A stretch of DNA of 64,000 nucleotides from Vibrio genomosp. F10 str. ZF-129. GTDB taxonomy: Bacteria; Pseudomonadota; Gammaproteobacteria; Enterobacterales; Vibrionaceae. The notes beneath the pieces are model-generated. The model searched no databases and was not told the DNA's origin. It worked only from the letters and a program-made list of their open reading frames with translations. A program made the translations under genes and the position numbers. The stretch covers positions 1 through 64,000 of the forward strand of contig NZ_AJYQ02000097.1 in assembly GCF_000287055.2 (NCBI RefSeq). The letters are read 5' to 3'. The number at the start of each line of letters is the position of its first letter. Within the stretch, counting starts at the first letter, position 1. Below, piece by piece: positions 38,407 through 49,941 of the stretch.

Positions 38407-39459
38407 GTGCAAATACGTCACGATTGGACTCATGCAGAAGTTCAGCAATTAATGCAAAAACCATTCATGGATCTGTTGTTTGAAGCACAGCTCGTTCATC
38501 GGGAATTTCAGCCGCATAATCATGTCCAAGTCAGTACTTTACTCTCTATTAAGACGGGCGCTTGTCCGGAAGATTGTAAATACTGTCCACAAAGCGCTCG
38601 TTATCAAACCGGTGTAGAGAAAGAACGTTTGATGGAAGTAGACCGGGTACTGGATGCCGCGCAGAAAGCCAAGCAAGCGGGCTCAACCCGTTTCTGTATG
38701 GGCGCCGCGTGGAAAAATCCGAAAGAACGCGACATGCCGCACCTGACCGAAATGATCAAAGGTGTCAAAGAGCTAGGGCTAGAGACCTGCATGACCCTTG
38801 GCATGCTAGAGCCTAAACAGGCAAAAGTACTGGCTGACGCTGGCCTTGATTATTACAACCATAATTTGGATACATCGCCAGAATTCTATGGAAACATCAT
38901 TACCACCCGAACCTATCAAGATCGTTTGGATACCTTGTCTCATGTTCGTGACGCAGGAATGAAAATCTGCTCTGGCGGCATTATCGGCCTTGGCGAGAGC
39001 ACCAATGATCGCGCAGGCTTATTTGTTGAGCTGGCGAACCTTCCAGTGCAACCAGAGAGTGTGCCAATTAACATGTTGGTTAAAGTAAAAGGGACCCCCC
39101 TTGAAGAAGTCGATGATGTTGACCCATTTGACTTCATACGCTTAATCGCTGTTGCCAGAATTATGATGCCAAAGTCTGCGGTTCGCCTGTCGGCTGGGCG
39201 TGAAGGGATGAACGAGCAAATGCAAGCTCTGTGCTTTATGGCCGGTGCAAACTCTATTTTTTACGGATGCAAGCTACTGACCACGCCAAATCCAGGTGAA
39301 GACAGCGATATGCAGCTATTTAAGAAACTGGGCATTAATAGCCAGCAAGTGGTTCAAAAACCCGATGAGATTCAAGAGAGTGAATTACTTGATCGCGTGA
39401 CAGAGCGCGTTGCTTCTCGCCCGACGAAAGACGACTTGTTTTACGAAGCGTCAGTGTAA
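38407..39459 (+). CDS. bioB: Biotin synthase
   Basis: Radical-SAM enzyme of 350 residues that inserts sulfur into dethiobiotin. The cluster ligands are Cys53, Cys57 and Cys60 in [12 protein letters not shown]. The SAM/auxiliary-cluster motifs [12 protein letters not shown] and [21 protein letters not shown] follow the family. GTG start with AAGGAAAG upstream. First gene of bioBFCD, 5 nt before bioF. Confidence 0.98.
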   Translation: MQIRHDWTHAEVQQLMQKPFMDLLFEAQLVHREFQPHNHVQVSTLLSIKTGACPEDCKYCPQSARYQTGVEKERLMEVDRVLDAAQKAKQAGSTRFCMGAAWKNPKERDMPHLTEMIKGVKELGLETCMTLGMLEPKQAKVLADAGLDYYNHNLDTSPEFYGNIITTRTYQDRLDTLSHVRDAGMKICSGGIIGLGESTNDRAGLFVELANLPVQPESVPINMLVKVKGTPLEEVDDVDPFDFIRLIAVARIMMPKSAVRLSAGREGMNEQMQALCFMAGANSIFYGCKLLTTPNPGEDSDMQLFKKLGINSQQVVQKPDEIQESELLDRVTERVASRPTKDDLFYEASV

Positions 39460-39464
39460 TCTCT

Positions 39465-40625
39465 ATGAACCAAGGCTTTAACAGCAGAATAGAGAAAGCG
39501 CTGCACATAAGGCGTTCACAAAGCCTGACTCGATCTTTGCTGCCGACGCTGAATGGAAACACCGCAGAGCTGACTAGAAATAACCAACGACTGATCAACT
39601 TTTCCAGTAATGATTATTTAGGGTTAGCGAACGATAGTGAACTGATTCAAGCTTGGCACAAAGGCCTGGATATTTATGGGTGTGGCAGTGGCGCTTCACC
39701 CCTTGTGACAGGTTTTACACCCGCCCATCAGAATTTTGAACGGGCGCTGTGTGAGTGGTTGGCTTTTGAGCGAGCCATACTCTTTTCATCGGGGTTCAGT
39801 GCGAATCAAGCGCTGTTATTCACATTGTTAGAAAAATCCGATGTTGTTTATCAGGATAAGCTAAACCACGCTTCGCTGATGGAGGCGGGAATGCTGTCAC
39901 CCGCTGCAATGCGTCGATTTAGACATAACGATACCGATCATTTGGCTTCATTACTAAAGGATCCGATGAGCGAAACAGCGAATAAATTGGTTGTTACCGA
40001 AGGTGTGTTTAGTATGGATGGCGATAAAGCGCCACTGCAATCCATCTCGAATCTGATCGGTGAAACCGCTTGGTTAGCCGTAGATGACGCCCATGGGATT
40101 GGCGTATTAGGGGATGAAGGGAAAGGCAGTTGTGATATCCACCAGGTAAAGCCCAACATTCTTATTGTGACCTTCGGTAAGGCGTTTGGTTTATCAGGAT
40201 CAGCGATTCTTTGTGATAGCGATGTGGGCGATTACCTCACCCAGTTTGCTCGGCACCATGTCTATTCAACCGCGATACCACCCGCACAAGCTTATGCTTT
40301 ATCTCATGCTTTACATATGATTCAAACGCAGCACTGGCGTAGAGAAAAACTGTTCAATCTAAAATCGATTCTGAATGATCAACTGAGCGGGTTTGAGCAA
40401 GTTATAGAAACGCAGACCCCAATCAATCCGATCATCATAGGTGGTTGTGATCAGGCTCTGTCAGCCGCTCAGAAACTTGAGCAACTTGGCTTGGGTGTTA
40501 CGGCGATTCGTGCACCTACTGTTCCAGCAAACATGAGTCGTTTACGTATTACCCTAACGGCCAGTCATACAGACAATCAGGTGAAGCAGCTAACGAATGG
40601 CCTTCAGAAAATACTCGGAGAATGA
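39465..40625 (+). CDS. bioF: 8-amino-7-oxononanoate synthase
   Basis: PLP-dependent alpha-oxoamine synthase of 386 residues that joins pimeloyl thioester and L-alanine to KAPA. FSSNDYLGLAND, DDAHGIGVLG and the PLP lysine in VTFGKAFGLSGSAI are diagnostic. The end overlaps the bioC start (ATGA). Confidence 0.97.
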   Translation: MNQGFNSRIEKALHIRRSQSLTRSLLPTLNGNTAELTRNNQRLINFSSNDYLGLANDSELIQAWHKGLDIYGCGSGASPLVTGFTPAHQNFERALCEWLAFERAILFSSGFSANQALLFTLLEKSDVVYQDKLNHASLMEAGMLSPAAMRRFRHNDTDHLASLLKDPMSETANKLVVTEGVFSMDGDKAPLQSISNLIGETAWLAVDDAHGIGVLGDEGKGSCDIHQVKPNILIVTFGKAFGLSGSAILCDSDVGDYLTQFARHHVYSTAIPPAQAYALSHALHMIQTQHWRREKLFNLKSILNDQLSGFEQVIETQTPINPIIIGGCDQALSAAQKLEQLGLGVTAIRAPTVPANMSRLRITLTASHTDNQVKQLTNGLQKILGE

Positions 40626-41452
40626 AACGGATGTTGAATACGCTCAGTGCCCAAAATCAAAATGAATGGCTGTTAGGAAGTGTCCCCGATAAGAGCGACA
40701 TTGCTGCTGCGTTTAGCAAGGCTGCAGCAAGCTATGACAAACATGCTGTATTTCAGCGCGATGTCGGTAATCAGCTATTAGAGCGTATGCCTTTGGATCT
40801 GTCAGGGAAAGTCGTGGTTGATTTAGGTTGTGGCACTGGGTACTTTTCAAAAAAATTACTGTCACGAGGCGCTTACGTTATTTGCGTTGATCTATCGGCA
40901 TCGATGCTTGAACAGGCTCGGCTGAGGTGCGGTGATAAAAGCATCCAATATTGTGTTGCTGATGCTGAGAGTCTTCCTCTCAATCAAAACCGTGTTGATT
41001 ATGTTTTTTCGAGCTTAGCGTTGCAGTGGTGCCAAGATTTGTCCGTCCCTCTTAAAGAAATAAATCGCGTATTGAAACCAAAAGGCGAAGCGTTTTTTTC
41101 GACGTTGTTAGATGGTTCGTTGCAAGAGTTAAAGATGTCTTGGGAAAAGGTTGATAAAAATCAACATATAAATACGTTTATATCACCTAATCAGGTAAAA
41201 ATTGCGTTAGCTCAATCTCAATTTAACAATCTTCAACTAGACTTCGATGAAATCACTATTTGGTACGACTCTGCGTTTTCAGTGATGCGTGATCTCAAGG
41301 GTATTGGCGCTAACCATGTCAATGGCCGCTCAAGAGGACTAACAAGTCGTAAGGCTTTGATTCAAGTGGAACATGAGTACCAAGTCTTTAAAAACCATCT
41401 CAATCAACTACCTGTTACATATCAGGTATGTTTAGGGGCAATTCAACGATGA
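40622..41452 (+). CDS. bioC: Malonyl-ACP O-methyltransferase BioC
   Basis: Class I SAM methyltransferase of 276 residues that methylates malonyl-ACP so that fatty-acid synthesis can build pimelate. Motif I is [17 protein letters not shown], and [15 protein letters not shown] is typical of BioC. It overlaps bioF by 4 nt and bioD by 4 nt. No bioH lies in this operon, as is usual in gammaproteobacteria. Confidence 0.94.
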   Translation: MKRMLNTLSAQNQNEWLLGSVPDKSDIAAAFSKAAASYDKHAVFQRDVGNQLLERMPLDLSGKVVVDLGCGTGYFSKKLLSRGAYVICVDLSASMLEQARLRCGDKSIQYCVADAESLPLNQNRVDYVFSSLALQWCQDLSVPLKEINRVLKPKGEAFFSTLLDGSLQELKMSWEKVDKNQHINTFISPNQVKIALAQSQFNNLQLDFDEITIWYDSAFSVMRDLKGIGANHVNGRSRGLTSRKALIQVEHEYQVFKNHLNQLPVTYQVCLGAIQR

Positions 41453-42129
41453 TTGATGCATTTTTTATTGCTGGTACGGATACCGATGTAGGCAAGACCG
41501 TAGCGTCAAAAGCAATTTTACATGCTTTAGCTACTAAAGGGTTAAATACGATTGGCTATAAGCCAGTGGCTGCTGGAAGTAATAAGACAGAAGAAGGCAT
41601 GCGTAATTCAGATGCGCTTCATTTGCAAAAAGCGGCAACACTCGATACACATTATGATGATATCAACCCATACGCTTTAGAGTTAGCATGTTCACCGCAT
41701 ATCGCTGCGAAACGAGAAAATGTAGAAATAGATTATGCGGTATTGAGTGAAAAGCTGGCGTCGCATAAAAAGAAGGCGGATGTTGTTCTTATAGAAGGTG
41801 CAGGCGGCTGGCGAGTGCCGGTTTCTGATACGGATTATCTATCAACATGGGTTAAGCAAGAGCAACTGCCGGTTATTTTGGTGGTAGGAATTAAATTGGG
41901 ATGTTTAAGTCACTCTGTCTTGACGGCGGAAGCGATCAGAGCGGACGGGCTCAACATCGTAGGTTGGGTGGCGAATCGTGTTAATCCGGGTACTGAGCAT
42001 TACGCTGAACTTATCGATACGCTTGAAGCTCAGTTAGGTGCACCAAAACTGGGTGAGATTCCATACATCCCAGCGGCGAAGCGAACGGATCTTGGTCGAT
42101 TTATTGATTTAGATAAGTTATTGCAGTAG
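41449..42129 (+). CDS. bioD: ATP-dependent dethiobiotin synthetase
   Basis: Cytoplasmic enzyme of 226 residues that closes the ureido ring of dethiobiotin with CO2 and ATP. The P-loop [14 protein letters not shown] lies at the N-terminus, and KPVAAGS and EGAGGWRVP are conserved. The ATG at 41449 overlaps the bioC stop, which fixes the start. Last gene of the operon. Confidence 0.96.
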   Translation: MIDAFFIAGTDTDVGKTVASKAILHALATKGLNTIGYKPVAAGSNKTEEGMRNSDALHLQKAATLDTHYDDINPYALELACSPHIAAKRENVEIDYAVLSEKLASHKKKADVVLIEGAGGWRVPVSDTDYLSTWVKQEQLPVILVVGIKLGCLSHSVLTAEAIRADGLNIVGWVANRVNPGTEHYAELIDTLEAQLGAPKLGEIPYIPAAKRTDLGRFIDLDKLLQ

Positions 42130-42188
42130 TGAAAATCGAGCACTGCCACAATAAATAGAAACAAAACAATAACCAGAGATAACACAAT

Positions 42189-42223
42189 AAAAAGAGGGCT
42201 GCATTTTTTGCAGCCCTCTTTTT
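42189..42223 (+). terminator. Terminator of bioBFCD
   Basis: AAAAAGAGGGCTGCA and GCAGCCCTCTTTTT arms around a T5-T6 loop form a very strong symmetrical hairpin. It may also stop the small minus-strand gene next to it. Confidence 0.93.
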
Positions 42224-42298
42224 ATGTATTTGAACTATGTATCTAAATTATCATTATCGGTCTAAAACAGCGCTATTTCGGTAAAGATAACGAACGGT

Positions 42299-42466
42299 TT
42301 ATTTGTCTTGAACTAAGCCCATGAGTGCTTGTTGTGTATCAAAGGCCGTCTGCTGTATTTCTTGGTCCGATTTAATACCCAGTTGCTGTTTTGCTTCTTT
42401 TTCAGTGATGCCAAGATGACAGCAAAGAAGATCAATCGCCATTTGATAGTTGTTAGCTTCCACCAT
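42299..42466 (-). CDS. Small uncharacterised protein, 55 residues
   Basis: A 55-codon frame encoding MVEANNYQMAIDLLCCHLGI and then TEKEAKQQLGIKSDQEIQQT, ending QALMGLVQDK. AAGGA lies 7 nt before the ATG. Codon use looks coding. The predicted protein is soluble and helical, with a Cys-Cys pair at 15-16. The strong bioBFCD hairpin sits just past its stop and could terminate it. I do not recognise a named family. It stands alone between bioD and htpX. Confidence 0.6.
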   Translation of the reverse strand: MVEANNYQMAIDLLCCHLGITEKEAKQQLGIKSDQEIQQTAFDTQQALMGLVQDK

Positions 42467-42700
42467 AAAATTGTCCTTTTCTTTGGGGGCTAAATGTATA
42501 GTAAAAATGTATTATCTTTGGTCTCAAAGCGCAATAAGACTAAAGTCTAATCAATATGTAACCTCGTGCATTACAATAGAAAACAAATGTTTCAATTTAG
42601 CACTTAACCTTGTTTTATTTCCCTTTAAACTATATGTATAAATATAAGTGATAAAGTTTTCTATTATCATGTCGTGTAAGCTTCCCATCGGAGAGAAAGA

Positions 42701-43576
42701 ATGAAGCGGATAATGCTGTTTTTAGCCACTAACTTAGCAGTGGTGCTTGTACTAAGTGTTGTACTTAATATCGTTTACGCTGTAACGGGAATGCAACCAG
42801 GTAGTCTATCTGGCTTATTGGTCATGGCTGCCGTATTTGGATTCGGTGGTTCGTTTATTTCGCTGCTGATGTCAAAGAAGTTGGCTTTACGCTCTGTGGG
42901 TGGTGTTGTGATTGAAAGCCCGCGAAATGAAACGGAACATTGGTTGATGGAAACCGTGAGTCGTCAATCTCAACAGGCTGGTATAGGGATGCCAACGGTA
43001 GCGATTTATGATGCGCCAGATATCAATGCTTTTGCAACCGGAGCAAAGCGAGATGATTCACTTGTCGCGGTGTCGACCGGGTTACTCCACAGCATGACGC
43101 GCGATGAGGCTGAAGCGGTACTCGCCCATGAAGTTAGCCATATCGCTAATGGGGACATGGTCACGATGACGCTGATGCAAGGTGTCGTCAATACGTTTGT
43201 TATTTTCTTATCCCGCTTTATCGCCAACATTGTTGCATCAAATAACAATGATGAAGGGGAGGGGGGTAGCAATATGATGGTTTACTTTGGTGTTTCGATG
43301 GTGCTGGAACTGGTTTTTGGTTTCCTAGCAAGCTTTATTACCATGTGGTACAGCCGTCATCGCGAATTTCATGCTGACTATGGTGCTGCGAAGCTGGTGG
43401 GAAGCCATAAAATGATTGCGGCTCTAGAGCGTTTGAAAGTCAGTCACGAACCCCAATTAGAAGGTTCTATGATGGCCTTCGGTATTAATGGTAAGCGCTC
43501 TATGACTGAGCTTCTTATGAGTCATCCGCCGTTGGATAAGCGTATTGCAGCGTTAAAAAGCTACGATTACAGCTAA
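42701..43576 (+). CDS. htpX: Membrane protease HtpX
   Basis: M48-family zinc metalloprotease of the inner membrane, 291 residues. The zinc motif HEVSH spans residues 143-147, and the downstream ligand glutamate lies in [15 protein letters not shown]. Two N-terminal and two central hydrophobic segments are present. It takes part in membrane-protein quality control with FtsH and is usually Cpx-controlled. No CpxR box was sought beyond visual scan. GAGAGAAAG precedes the ATG. Confidence 0.96.
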   Translation: MKRIMLFLATNLAVVLVLSVVLNIVYAVTGMQPGSLSGLLVMAAVFGFGGSFISLLMSKKLALRSVGGVVIESPRNETEHWLMETVSRQSQQAGIGMPTVAIYDAPDINAFATGAKRDDSLVAVSTGLLHSMTRDEAEAVLAHEVSHIANGDMVTMTLMQGVVNTFVIFLSRFIANIVASNNNDEGEGGSNMMVYFGVSMVLELVFGFLASFITMWYSRHREFHADYGAAKLVGSHKMIAALERLKVSHEPQLEGSMMAFGINGKRSMTELLMSHPPLDKRIAALKSYDYS

Positions 43577-43654
43577 ACACGGCTGGCTAGTCAATCGACT
43601 TAAACCTTATTATTCAGAGACAAGAGGGTTTAAGGGTGACAAATAATTAGAGAT

Positions 43655-43682
43655 TAAAAAGGGCTCATTAGAGCCCTTTTTG
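43655..43682. terminator. Terminator between htpX and purB
   Basis: AAAAAGGGCTC and GAGCCCTTTTT arms with an ATTA loop. The A and T flanks are symmetric, so it can serve both convergent genes. Confidence 0.9.
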
Positions 43683-43735
43683 TTGTTTGTTACTTTCTAC
43701 TGTTTTTTGCCATGTTTACAATGGCAATGTGTCAG

Positions 43736-45127
<1,392 letters not shown>

Positions 45128-45173
45128 TCAAAATTTGTGTTTTCAAAACTTATGTTTCTAAATAATTGTGAGC

Positions 45174-45202
45174 TTTATACCAATAACTGCTCTTGTTGTC
45201 AC
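45174..45202 (-). promoter_or_regulatory. Putative purB promoter
   Basis: On the minus strand: -35 GTGACA, a 17-nt spacer and -10 TATAAA, about 70 nt before purB. The PurR box lies just upstream of the -35. Confidence 0.5.
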
Positions 45203-45209
45203 GAATATT

Positions 45210-45225
45210 GCGCAATCGTTTGCGC
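45210..45225. promoter_or_regulatory. PurR operator upstream of purB
   Basis: GCGCAATCGTTTGCGC is a 16-bp near-palindrome matching the PurR consensus ACGCAAACGTTTGCGT at all but three positions. Purine repression of purB is known in E. coli. Confidence 0.75.
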
Positions 45226-45312
45226 GAAAGTTACATTGAGCGAATAGAGACAGTGAGTTGGCTAAAAAGTCAGCTCGCGATAGTTCGCAAGCTGTGTATA
45301 TGTTCAGCCTGG

Positions 45313-45930
45313 CTACATTCTGGCTAATAGAATCTGAGCTTGTTCGACCATTTTCTTGCGACCAAAAATTAAGTGGCGACGTTTGCCCCCAACTTGACGC
45401 CAAAGAACCGCACTGCGTATACCCGACAACAATAATGCACGAACTTTGTGCTGGTTAGTCGTATGCTGCAAGACAGCTGGTGTTCCAGAAACCTGAATAC
45501 GAGGGCCTATAGGACTAACCACATCCAGATAAACACTGGCTAGGTTACTGAGCATTTGGTCATCAAGCAGTTCAAAATGGTCCAACTGTCGCTCCAACAT
45601 CTGTATACGATCACCGAGCTGAGACATAGCATCATTGCGTAAACTGAGTTTTTTCTCGAGAGCCATTAGGCTGATGATATAGCGAGTTACTTCGCTGCCC
45701 GCGGGTGTACTGTCGATTCCTTTTACCAAACACTGCAACCCAAGTTTTAGATCTTGCTCACTGCCGAACACATCTAAGGTACTATTGGGGCTGGTATTAA
45801 TGACAGCATGCAGTGAGGTTTTAAAGGCATCGCTATCACACTCACCATCTTTGGCTACTTGTTGAACTAATGAAACAGCTTGGCATATACCAGCAAAGGC
45901 TATAGTACGGTCATACAGAGAATTCGCCAC
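45313..45930 (-). CDS. hflD: High-frequency lysogenization protein HflD
   Basis: Helical protein of 205 residues, peripheral to the inner membrane in E. coli, where it sequesters the lambda CII protein. The N-terminus [19 protein letters not shown] and the C-terminal [20 protein letters not shown] block match the family. It lies between mnmA and purB, 27 nt after mnmA, the conserved mnmA-hflD-purB order. Its cellular role apart from phage is unclear. Confidence 0.93.
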   Translation of the reverse strand: MANSLYDRTIAFAGICQAVSLVQQVAKDGECDSDAFKTSLHAVINTSPNSTLDVFGSEQDLKLGLQCLVKGIDSTPAGSEVTRYIISLMALEKKLSLRNDAMSQLGDRIQMLERQLDHFELLDDQMLSNLASVYLDVVSPIGPRIQVSGTPAVLQHTTNQHKVRALLLSGIRSAVLWRQVGGKRRHLIFGRKKMVEQAQILLARM

Positions 45931-45957
45931 GTAGTAGTACTCCAGTTTACGAATTAG

Positions 45958-47067
45958 TTAAATACGTTGTTCGATAATACCGCCACCGAGGCAAACATTA
46001 TCTGAATAAAAGACAGCGGATTGGCCAGGTGTGACAGCAACTTGGGGTTCGTCAAAAATGACTTTAATGTTTTCATCATCCATAGGGATAATGGTGCACT
46101 TAATGTCTATTTGACGATAGCGAGTCTTCACAGTGCAGGTGAGTGGCTCGGTGATCGTGTTTCTGTCTACCCAGTGAAGCTGTGATGCTATCAACCCTTG
46201 AGATTTTAGAAGAGGGTGATCGCCACCTTGTACCGCAATAAGAACGTTACGTTTCAGATCTTTTTCTGCTACATACCAAGGTTCTTCATTACCGCCGCCG
46301 CCTTTTTGGCCGCCAATGTGTAAGCCTTTTCTCTGGCCTAGGGTGTGATACATCAAACCTTGATGTTCGCCAATCACAGTGCCTTCTGGTGTCTCGATTT
46401 TACCTGGCTGAGCAGGTAGGTAACGCGATAAGAAATCGGTGAATTTTCGCTCGCCGATAAAGCAGATACCGGTAGAGTCTTTTTTCTTTGCAGTAATTAG
46501 CCCTTGCTCTTCAGCAATTCGACGCACTTCGGGTTTTTCTAGTTCGCCAACAGGGAAAAGGCTGCGGGCCACTTGCTCATGACTTAATGTATATAAGAAA
46601 TAGCTCTGATCTTTATTGCTATCTAGGCCACGAAGCATTTGTGGTTTCCCTTCGCCTTCAGGAAAGGTACGGCTAACGTAATGGCCCATTGCAATATAAT
46701 CAGCATCAAGCACGTCATCAGCAAAATCGAGGAATGCTTTAAATTTAATCTCTTTGTTACAAAGAATATCAGGGTTAGGGGTTCTTCCGGCTTTATATTC
46801 CTCTAGGAAGTACTCAAACACATTATCCCAATATTCTGCAGCAAAATTGATGGTATGCAGGTGTATCCCCAATTTGTCACAGACAGCTTGAGCATCAGCG
46901 AGATCTTCAGCCGCAGTACAATACTCTTCATTATCGTCTTCTTCCCAATTCTTCATGAACAAGCCTTCGACTTGATAACCTTGCTGCTGAAGAAGATACG
47001 CTGAAACGGATGAATCGACACCCCCAGACATTCCGACAATGACTTTCTTTTGGCTGTTGTTTGACAT
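45958..47067 (-). CDS. mnmA: tRNA-specific 2-thiouridylase MnmA
   Basis: Cytoplasmic tRNA-modifying enzyme of 369 residues that makes 2-thiouridine at wobble position 34 of Lys, Glu and Gln tRNAs. The PP-loop [15 protein letters not shown] is at the N-terminus. Catalytic cysteines lie in [12 protein letters not shown] and [15 protein letters not shown]. First gene of the mnmA-hflD unit, divergent from an 89-residue hypothetical protein. Confidence 0.97.
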   Translation of the reverse strand: MSNNSQKKVIVGMSGGVDSSVSAYLLQQQGYQVEGLFMKNWEEDDNEEYCTAAEDLADAQAVCDKLGIHLHTINFAAEYWDNVFEYFLEEYKAGRTPNPDILCNKEIKFKAFLDFADDVLDADYIAMGHYVSRTFPEGEGKPQMLRGLDSNKDQSYFLYTLSHEQVARSLFPVGELEKPEVRRIAEEQGLITAKKKDSTGICFIGERKFTDFLSRYLPAQPGKIETPEGTVIGEHQGLMYHTLGQRKGLHIGGQKGGGGNEEPWYVAEKDLKRNVLIAVQGGDHPLLKSQGLIASQLHWVDRNTITEPLTCTVKTRYRQIDIKCTIIPMDDENIKVIFDEPQVAVTPGQSAVFYSDNVCLGGGIIEQRI

Positions 47068-47237
47068 GACTTATTACCACTTACTATAACTGGTCGCAGA
47101 TTCTAACAGAAACAGGAAAGCGGTGACAGTTTCTAGGCTAGAATCATAACGTCATTTGATGAAAAAAATCGTATTAATGTAGAAGTTATTTGCTCAGCTA
47201 TGGCATAGTGCGACGAAACGAATAACGAGGCCATAAA

Positions 47238-47507
47238 ATGTCTGAACAAAACGAATTCATGCAAGAAGAAGAGCTTATTCAAGTGATTGAGAATCAGCTT
47301 GAAGATGGAAATCCAATGAAGGTAAAAGAAACGCTGATGCGCCTGATGATGACAGGGACTTCACGTGATGATGCGGTTGCAATGATGGCATGTTGTATGT
47401 CGATAGAGATTTTTGATGTCATGAAAAATGAAGGCGAGTTCAATTTAAAACGTTATTCAGAGCATTTAGATCGTCTACCAGACCTGAGCTTTATGGAAGG
47501 TGAATAA
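47238..47507 (+). CDS. Conserved small hypothetical protein, 89 residues
   Basis: Acidic, probably helical cytoplasmic protein of 89 residues. It has a Met-rich centre (LMRLMMTGTSRDDAVAMMAC) and a C-terminal FNLKRYSEHLDRLPDL segment. GAGG lies 8 nt before the ATG. I do not recognise a characterised family. It is encoded divergently from mnmA and ends just before the PurR box of gsk, so it is not obviously co-transcribed with gsk under the same control. Confidence 0.75.
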   Translation: MSEQNEFMQEEELIQVIENQLEDGNPMKVKETLMRLMMTGTSRDDAVAMMACCMSIEIFDVMKNEGEFNLKRYSEHLDRLPDLSFMEGE

Positions 47508-47518
47508 ATTTCATCATC

Positions 47519-47536
47519 GCAAACGTTTGCTATAAT
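47519..47536 (+). promoter_or_regulatory. PurR box and -10 element of gsk
   Basis: GCAAACGTTTGC (47519-47530) is the exact core of the PurR operator and directly abuts a perfect TATAAT (47531-47536). PurR binding would therefore block this promoter. The -35 is weak. A UTR hairpin with TGCCGCG/CGCGGTA arms follows at 47546-47569. Confidence 0.85.
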
Positions 47537-47605
47537 TAGCTAGATTGCCGCGTGTTATTGAGCGCGGTAGAATCCACCCTTCATCCTTAATACGAACTGT
47601 CGCTT

Positions 47606-48910
47606 ATGAAATTCCCTGGTCAACGCAAATCCAAGCATTATTTTCCTGTTCACGCTCGTGATCCTTTAGTGAGTCAAGCTCAAGAAAGTAAAAAAATGTC
47701 ACAAACCCATATTATTGGCATTGATCAAACGCTTGTTGATATCGAAGCGAAAGTAACCTCTGATCTTATTGAAGAATATAATTTGAGCAAAGGGCACTCA
47801 TTAGTTATTGATGATGCAACCGCTGAAGCGCTATACAATCATTTAAAAAAAGAGCAGCTCATCACGAATGAACATGCTGGCGGAACCATTGGGAATACGC
47901 TGCATAATTATTCCGTGTTAGCCGATGACCGTTCTACTTTATTAGGGGTGATGAGCCAAGATATTAAAATTGGCAGTTATGGTTATCAATATTTATGCAA
48001 TACGTCGAGCCGAATGGATCTTAATCATCTGCAAGGTGTTGATGGCGCAATAGGGCGATGTTTTGCTTTGATAACGGAAGATGGAGAACGGACTTTTGCA
48101 ATCAGTGAAGGTCAAATGAATCAACTTCATCCAGACAGTATTCCTGAATCTATATTTAAAAATGCTTCAGCTCTGGTTATCACCGCTTATTTAGTTCGCT
48201 GTAAAGAGGGCGACCCAATGCCTCTAGCAACGATGAAAGCAATTGAGTATGCAAAGAAGAATAATGTCCCAGTCGTATTAACGTTAGGAACAAAATACGT
48301 TATTCAGAATGATCCTTTATTCTGGCAAGAATTTTTAAAAGAACATATTTCCGTTGTTGCAATGAATGAAGAAGAATCGGAAGCTTTAACCGGTGAACAC
48401 GATCCTTTAGTCGCTGCAGATATTACTTTGAATTGGGTTGATTTAGTTTTATGTACGGCTGGCCCTGTTGGCTTATTTATGGCGGGCTATACGGAAGATG
48501 CGGCGAAACGAGAAACGTCGTTACCATTAATGCCAGGATCGATTGCTGAATTTAATCGATATGAGTTTAGCCGACCTGCAGCGAAATCTATGTGTGATAA
48601 TCCGATTAAGGTGTATTCACATATAGCGCCATATATGGGCGGGCCAGAGAAAATTAAAAATACCAATGGGGCAGGAGATGCCGCCCTCTCTGCGTTACTG
48701 CATGATATGGCTGCTAACACATATCACCGTGAAAATATTCCAAACTCAAGTAAGCATGCTCATACATTTCTGACTTACTCATCGTTTTCACAAGTGTGTA
48801 AATATTCTAATAGAGCGAGCTATGAAGTATTAGCTCAGCATTCACCAAGATTATCGAAGGGTTTACCTGAAAGGGAAGACAGCTTAGAAGAATCTTATTG
48901 GGAACGATAA
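47606..48910 (+). CDS. gsk: Inosine/guanosine kinase
   Basis: PfkB-family nucleoside kinase of 434 residues in purine salvage. The ribokinase-type N-terminus (GGTIGNTLHNYSVL) and the active-site motif NTNGAGDAALSALLHD are clear. The conserved start MKFPGQRKSKHYFPVHARDP agrees with the E. coli enzyme. No strong ribosome site is visible. It is purine-regulated by the upstream PurR box. Confidence 0.96.
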   Translation: MKFPGQRKSKHYFPVHARDPLVSQAQESKKMSQTHIIGIDQTLVDIEAKVTSDLIEEYNLSKGHSLVIDDATAEALYNHLKKEQLITNEHAGGTIGNTLHNYSVLADDRSTLLGVMSQDIKIGSYGYQYLCNTSSRMDLNHLQGVDGAIGRCFALITEDGERTFAISEGQMNQLHPDSIPESIFKNASALVITAYLVRCKEGDPMPLATMKAIEYAKKNNVPVVLTLGTKYVIQNDPLFWQEFLKEHISVVAMNEEESEALTGEHDPLVAADITLNWVDLVLCTAGPVGLFMAGYTEDAAKRETSLPLMPGSIAEFNRYEFSRPAAKSMCDNPIKVYSHIAPYMGGPEKIKNTNGAGDAALSALLHDMAANTYHRENIPNSSKHAHTFLTYSSFSQVCKYSNRASYEVLAQHSPRLSKGLPEREDSLEESYWER

Positions 48911-48914
48911 AAGA

Positions 48915-48941
48915 GAAAGGCTCCTTTAAAGGAGCCTTTTA
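48915..48941. terminator. Terminator between gsk and the H-NS gene
   Basis: AAAGGCTCC and GGAGCCTTT arms with a six-base loop. The T run is better on the plus strand (gsk) but the hairpin may serve both convergent genes. Confidence 0.85.
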
Positions 48942-48967
48942 TATTTAATGATGTTTTAAAAACGAAA

Positions 48968-49384
48968 TTAAAGTGCAAATTCTTCTAATGATTTACCCGC
49001 ATCAAGCTGAGTTTGAATTGCAGAAGGTGTACGGCCTTGACCGGTCCAAGTCTTTTCTTCGCCATTAGTATCTACATACTTATATTTTGCAGGGCGAGGA
49101 GCACGTTTAGCTTTTACTTTACCCGTCTTAGTTTTTGTTTCGCCGGATAACGCAGAAATAAGCGCTTCAACATCAATACCGTCTTTTGAAATCTGTTCAG
49201 CAATAGCGGCCAGTTTTTGTTCTTGTTCCGCTTTAGCTGCACGCTCTTCAGCTTCAGCTTCGTTACGCTCTTGAACAACAATCGTTAATTTATCTAAGGC
49301 TTCTTCTAGTTGCTCTAAGGTTAATTCGCGAGCAAAGGCACGAAGGCTACGAATATTTAATAGTGTTTTTGATAGTTCCGACAT
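48968..49384 (-). CDS. hns: H-NS family nucleoid-structuring protein
   Basis: Nucleoid-associated silencer of AT-rich DNA, 138 residues. The N-terminal helical oligomerisation region carries a coiled coil (about 20-65). A basic linker (KTKTGKVKAKRAPRPAK) leads to the DNA-binding domain with the signature TWTGQGRTP at 112-120. It is likely the VicH-type housekeeping H-NS of vibrios. The AT-rich upstream region would suit autoregulation. Confidence 0.94.
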   Translation of the reverse strand: MSELSKTLLNIRSLRAFARELTLEQLEEALDKLTIVVQERNEAEAEERAAKAEQEQKLAAIAEQISKDGIDVEALISALSGETKTKTGKVKAKRAPRPAKYKYVDTNGEEKTWTGQGRTPSAIQTQLDAGKSLEEFAL

Positions 49385-49740
49385 GTCTATTCCTATGAAA
49401 ATAAATTGTATTGGCTGATATTAATCTGCAAATAGATTTAACACAATAATGAAATCAAAATAAATACTAGCATATAAATAGATTATATATCGTCATATTA
49501 ATGTAAATAGAGGTAATTGTTGTATCAGATATTAGAAAAAAGTTTGCCTTAATAGAAATAGTCGAACAGTTCACGTATTTCACGTGTTGCATAATAAAGC
49601 GCGTGGAGTGTTAGCACTGTTGGTGGATAAAATTTATTATTGATAGCTTATTTCGAGTTAAATATTGCAAAGAGGTGGTTTGTAAGTACAATAGAATCTT
49701 CTTTAAGTGTGAGGCCAGTTAAATTGTTGTTAATTTAAAG
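49385..49740. other. AT-rich region between hns and the lysine riboswitch
   Basis: About 355 bases without a gene. It must hold the hns promoter (minus) and the promoter of the riboswitch transcript (plus). Very low GC near 49440-49550 is compatible with H-NS binding. No operator could be named. Confidence 0.5.
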
Positions 49741-49759
49741 TAACGGCGGTTTTTTATGC

Positions 49760-49941
49760 CTTGCACGGTAGAGGCGCGAGATAGAAGAGTCGATGTTATT
49801 GGGGTGATGCCAATGAATAACATTAAAAGGCTATTTCGCCGAAGTGAAAGTGTGAAATCATCACCTTTTGCTGGGGGTGTACTCAATAGGTACATCACTG
49901 CCATAGTCTATAATTTTTACACTATGGAGCGCTACTGTAGA
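49760..49941 (+). ncRNA. Lysine riboswitch (L-box)
   Basis: The conserved core is present in order: GGTAGAGGCGCGA with AGTCG, AAAGGC-loop-GCCGAAG, TTGCTGGGGGTG, GGTACATCACTGCCATAGT and ACTATGGAGCGCTAC. The closing P1 helix forms from CGGTAG (49766-49771) and CTACTG (49932-49937). This is the aptamer found before lysine synthesis and transport genes. It lies 117 nt before the NhaC-family gene and so controls lysine uptake. Confidence 0.93.

Noticed and set aside
42450..42641. 63-codon plus-strand frame upstream of htpX
   Set aside because: AT-rich, no ribosome site, and it overlaps the better-supported 55-codon gene on the minus strand.
45158..45403. 81-codon minus-strand frame between purB and hflD
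   Set aside because: It overlaps the 3' end of hflD and the purB promoter and PurR box, and shows no protein-like features.
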